7,443 nt of DNA from CAZUGA01 sp964626505 (lineage in GTDB: Bacteria; Pseudomonadota; Gammaproteobacteria; Methylococcales; UBA1147): positions 1-7,443 of the forward strand of contig CAZVFR010000181.1 of the NCBI GenBank assembly GCA_964626505.1. The letters are read 5' to 3'. Below are positions 6,020 through 7,443 of the stretch, piece by piece. Positions within the stretch are counted from its first letter, which is position 1. Every line of letters starts with the position of its first letter. The notes under the pieces were generated by a model. The model did not search any database. It worked only from the letters and a program-made list of their open reading frames with translations, and was not told where the DNA came from. Both the position numbers and the translations under genes were made by a program.

Positions 6020-6026
6020 GTTATGC
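6020..6026 (-). other. R'' box of a destroyed attC site
   Basis: GCATAAC on the minus strand lies 8 bp after the DUF2442 stop, where the R'' box of a cassette's attC is expected. It is the exact reverse complement of the R' box GTTATGC at 6533-6527, in front of DUF4160, as predicted for the two ends of one cassette. The rest of the attC arm is absent; repeat and transposon-remnant sequence follows after one or two bases. Confidence 0.55.
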
Positions 6027-6034
6027 GATGAATA

Positions 6035-6280
6035 TTAGTGAGTTCCGCGCAACAATCCGGCTACGCTCAGGTCTTCGTCTATTTCCGACCAATGGATGCC
6101 TTCGCCATCTCCCAGGAGTTCGTAGCTCTCTAACTGGGCTTTCGTGGCTCCCGCCAAACGCGGAAACCAAACTAATGGGACCGTAACCTTTCGCCCATCC
6201 ACCAGTGACACAATTAAATCATCGTCTGTGAACTCGACATTCTGAGCTAAGGGGTGTATCTCAACTGCTAATGTGCTCAT
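6035..6280 (-). CDS. DUF2442 domain protein
   Basis: A protein of 81 residues with unknown function, recognisable as DUF2442 by DGRKVTVPLVWFPRLAGAT (28-46) and LLGDGEGIHWSEIDEDLSVA (55-74). It spans the whole domain, with no membrane segment or signal peptide. The start at 6280 is supported by GGAGG (complement of 6287-6291) 6 nt upstream. It overlaps the DUF4160 gene by 20 nt, so the ribosome site lies in the coding region of that gene and the two are likely made together. DUF2442 and DUF4160 genes are often found side by side in accessory DNA, and a toxin-antitoxin-like role has been proposed for such pairs; nothing in this sequence proves it. Confidence 0.85.
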   Translation of the reverse strand: MSTLAVEIHPLAQNVEFTDDDLIVSLVDGRKVTVPLVWFPRLAGATKAQLESYELLGDGEGIHWSEIDEDLSVAGLLRGTH

Positions 6281-6497
6281 TCCACGCCTCCAGGAATATT
6301 TCTTTGCTTACTTTAACATGCTTCTGTATCGTTCGTAGTTCATGCGAAGCAAACCGTTTCGAACTGGCTAGCGCAACAGGGTTTAGCCAAAATTTAGCAA
6401 GAAACCTTTCTCGCTGTACATGAATATGCGGTGGTTCTCCTCTCTCATTGCTATAGAAATAGAACCGATAGGGTCCAATTTTGAGTACTGTTGGCAT
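6261..6497 (-). CDS. DUF4160 domain protein
   Basis: A 78-residue protein of unknown function, assigned to DUF4160 from MPTVLKIGPYRFYFYSNERG (1-20), EPPHIHV (21-27), AKFWLNPVALASS (34-46), ELRTIQKHV (53-61) and EAWNEH (70-75). The HIH group in EPPHIHV is the most conserved spot and might be catalytic or metal-binding (inference). AAGGTGA on the minus strand precedes the ATG by about 12 nt, a rather distant ribosome site. The gene begins 29 nt after the cassette's R' box, leaves no room for a clear promoter, and may rely on transcription from upstream. It forms an overlapping pair with DUF2442; which, if either, is toxic is unknown. Confidence 0.85.
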   Translation of the reverse strand: MPTVLKIGPYRFYFYSNERGEPPHIHVQRERFLAKFWLNPVALASSKRFASHELRTIQKHVKVSKEIFLEAWNEHISS

Positions 6498-6526
6498 ATT
6501 ACGTAGTCACCTTTTCATCTTTAATC

Positions 6527-6626
6527 GCATAACGTCAGCTCTCACCAGCAGGCAAAAGTGGCGCAGCTTTTGCGACAACAAAAAGTGTGACGCTTTTGAC
6601 TGTCTGTGTGTAGAGCCTTGTTGTGC
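6527..6626 (-). other. attC recombination site of an integron cassette
   Basis: On the minus strand an R''-like box GCACAAC (6626-6620) and an R'-like box GTTATGC (6533-6527) bound a 100-bp imperfect palindrome. The arms pair as GCTCT/AGAGC, CAC/GTG, CAG/CTG, CAG/CTG, one T-C mismatch, then CAAAAG/CTTTTG. Single unpaired A's fall after the first three blocks, all on the same arm and four bases apart (6611, 6607, 6603). Extrahelical bases on one arm are the hallmark by which the integrase reads attC polarity. Position (6 bp after the preceding gene's stop), orientation and length all fit. Both boxes depart from the strict consensus at one base. Confidence 0.82.
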
Positions 6627-6632
6627 CTTTGT

Positions 6633-7409
6633 TTAATCTGCAAGCCCTGCACTTTGCGCCACATGCATAAATTTATCTTTTAGATTTTTTAATTTGTTGC
6701 ATGCTGTAAGGTCGTTGCTATTTGTCTTCAAGTATTCTTCTAAATACTTTATCTCCAATTGTTGAAGATTTACCCGTAGCATCGTGAAGTCATTGCGAAG
6801 TCTTAGATTTCTCATTTCCCAATTTCGATTACATAGTGGGTTTTCGTAATATTTTAGCTCTCTAAACCTTTGGGTATCATAACCAAGTTTATTTAGTAGC
6901 TCTATGACCTCAGTATTTAGTAGTTCATCTGATTCTTCAAAATACTCATTTACCTTTTCAAGATCGTCAACAAGATCGTAAGTTTCTTTTACTAGCCCAA
7001 AGAAATCTGCTTTTGTGTTTATTGGAACGGCGTATTCTTCGCAAACATGCTTAACGCTATTTAATAGTTCTATTTCCGACCAAAAGCTTTCCATTTCAGA
7101 AGATAGCCTATACAAAACTTCTTCATTTATTTTAAATATATTTTCTTGAAAATTGGTTTCATGACAACTCTTCATATTCTGAAGAATTTCAACTGTATAA
7201 ACATCTTCATCGTTTGTTTCAATATGATGCGGATAACACATTAGTATCAAGTTTTCATATGCGCGTCTTTCTTCATCCGTTTGGTCTTGGTTATATCTTT
7301 CTCCACCAGGACTTGCTGCTTCTATGTGGCACAACTGAGCAATAAATTTATTGTTTGTACTTATTAAAGCCTGTGTGCAACCAGGGAATAAAGTGGACCC
7401 ATGGGTCAA
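6633..7409 (-). CDS. HNH-endonuclease-like protein, N-terminus unresolved
   Basis: AT-rich gene with an HNH-type nuclease motif at the start: LFPGC (7-11), CHIEAASPGGERYN (27-40), DEERRAYENLILMCYPHH (45-62), with His28, Asn53 and His62 as the HNH residues. TVEILQNMKSCHE shortly after also fits this group. The remaining 170 or so residues are largely helical, rich in Glu, Leu and Asn, and I do not recognise them. Two defects stand out. The first Cys of the usual CxxxxC zinc pair is replaced by Thr (TLFPGC). The only available start is a TTG at 7409, with in-frame coding-like sequence and a TAA just upstream, where relatives carry extra N-terminal residues. So it may be truncated or frameshifted near the window edge. 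Such genes are common in integron cassettes; a defence role is a guess. Confidence 0.65.
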   Translation of the reverse strand: MTHGSTLFPGCTQALISTNNKFIAQLCHIEAASPGGERYNQDQTDEERRAYENLILMCYPHHIETNDEDVYTVEILQNMKSCHETNFQENIFKINEEVLYRLSSEMESFWSEIELLNSVKHVCEEYAVPINTKADFFGLVKETYDLVDDLEKVNEYFEESDELLNTEVIELLNKLGYDTQRFRELKYYENPLCNRNWEMRNLRLRNDFTMLRVNLQQLEIKYLEEYLKTNSNDLTACNKLKNLKDKFMHVAQSAGLAD

Positions 7410-7443
7410 GACAAAAACCCACTTAGTTTAAGTTGTACATTCA

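Larger units (their letters stand above)
5127..7443 (-). mobile_element. Integron-type gene cassette array (integrase not in window)
   Basis: Minus-strand units each consisting of one or two short genes followed by a recombination site: HNH gene plus intact attC (6527-6626); DUF4160-DUF2442 plus R'' (6020-6026); toxin-antitoxin pair plus attC stub (5127-5157). All share one orientation, as in cassette arrays, and an integrase, if any, would lie beyond 7443. YefM-YoeB (4527-5034) may be a further cassette that lost its site. The left limit could extend to 4507. Confidence 0.6.

Noticed and set aside
5926..6186. Plus-strand open frame of 86 codons
   Set aside because: It runs through the transposon remnant and the antisense of DUF2442, has no family signature, and the minus-strand genes explain the DNA better.
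6554..6597. CAAAAG...CTTTT repeated twice inside the attC, resembling a REP or terminator hairpin
   Set aside because: It is explained as the inner part of the attC fold; no T-run follows as in a terminator.
7396..7407. Perfect 12-bp palindrome GACCCATGGGTC at the HNH gene start
   Set aside because: Short, isolated and within the coding start; no partner site or promoter context to call it an operator.
1..7443. CRISPR array, tRNA or rRNA genes
   Set aside because: No regularly spaced repeats and no RNA-gene signatures seen on either strand.

Overview
The window reads as part of a gammaproteobacterial chromosome. The order mtnA / mtaD-ubiG-(yciK)-sufT and the protein sequences themselves point there: the divergent MtnA/MTA-deaminase pair next to ubiG is the arrangement known from Pseudomonas and relatives. 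I cannot name a genus. The core genes (22-4506) are of medium GC. Several genes after 4507 look different, and the far right gene is clearly AT-rich.

Left half, core metabolism (22-4506). mtnA (minus strand) diverges from a plus-strand run mtaD, ubiG, a YciK-type short-chain dehydrogenase and sufT, with gaps of 12, 32 and 9 nt, so probably one operon. MtaD deaminates 5'-methylthioadenosine to methylthioinosine. MtnA acts two steps on, isomerising methylthioribose-1-phosphate. The phosphorylase between them is not in the window. UbiG does both O-methylations of ubiquinone synthesis, and SufT helps Fe-S cluster maturation. The MurNAc-6-P phosphatase gene mupP, which in Pseudomonas lies between ubiG and the SDR gene, is absent.

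Right half, accessory DNA (4507-7443), all on the minus strand. I read most of it as an integron-type cassette array, or a cluster of attC sites without a visible integrase. From right to left in the direction of transcription: (a) an HNH-nuclease-like gene followed 6 nt later by a convincing 100-bp attC site with three extrahelical bases on one arm; (b) a DUF4160-DUF2442 overlapping gene pair whose 5' R' box and 3' R'' box are exact complements, as expected of one cassette; (c) in place of the rest of that cassette's attC, a roughly 165-bp inverted-repeat element carrying the frameshifted tail of a REP-associated (Y1, HUH) transposase; (d) a HI1419/HI1420-type toxin-antitoxin pair with its own promoter/operator, whose antitoxin frame runs into a 31-bp attC-like stub; (e) a YefM-YoeB toxin-antitoxin operon that ends 20 bp from sufT.

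The whole right part therefore combines two clear type II toxin-antitoxin systems, one uncharacterised gene pair of similar build and a possible nuclease, joined by intact, damaged and stub recombination sites. No tRNA, rRNA or CRISPR array was seen. No gene-free stretch exceeds 300 bases; the longest (5755-6034) holds a promoter, a cassette boundary and the transposon remnant.
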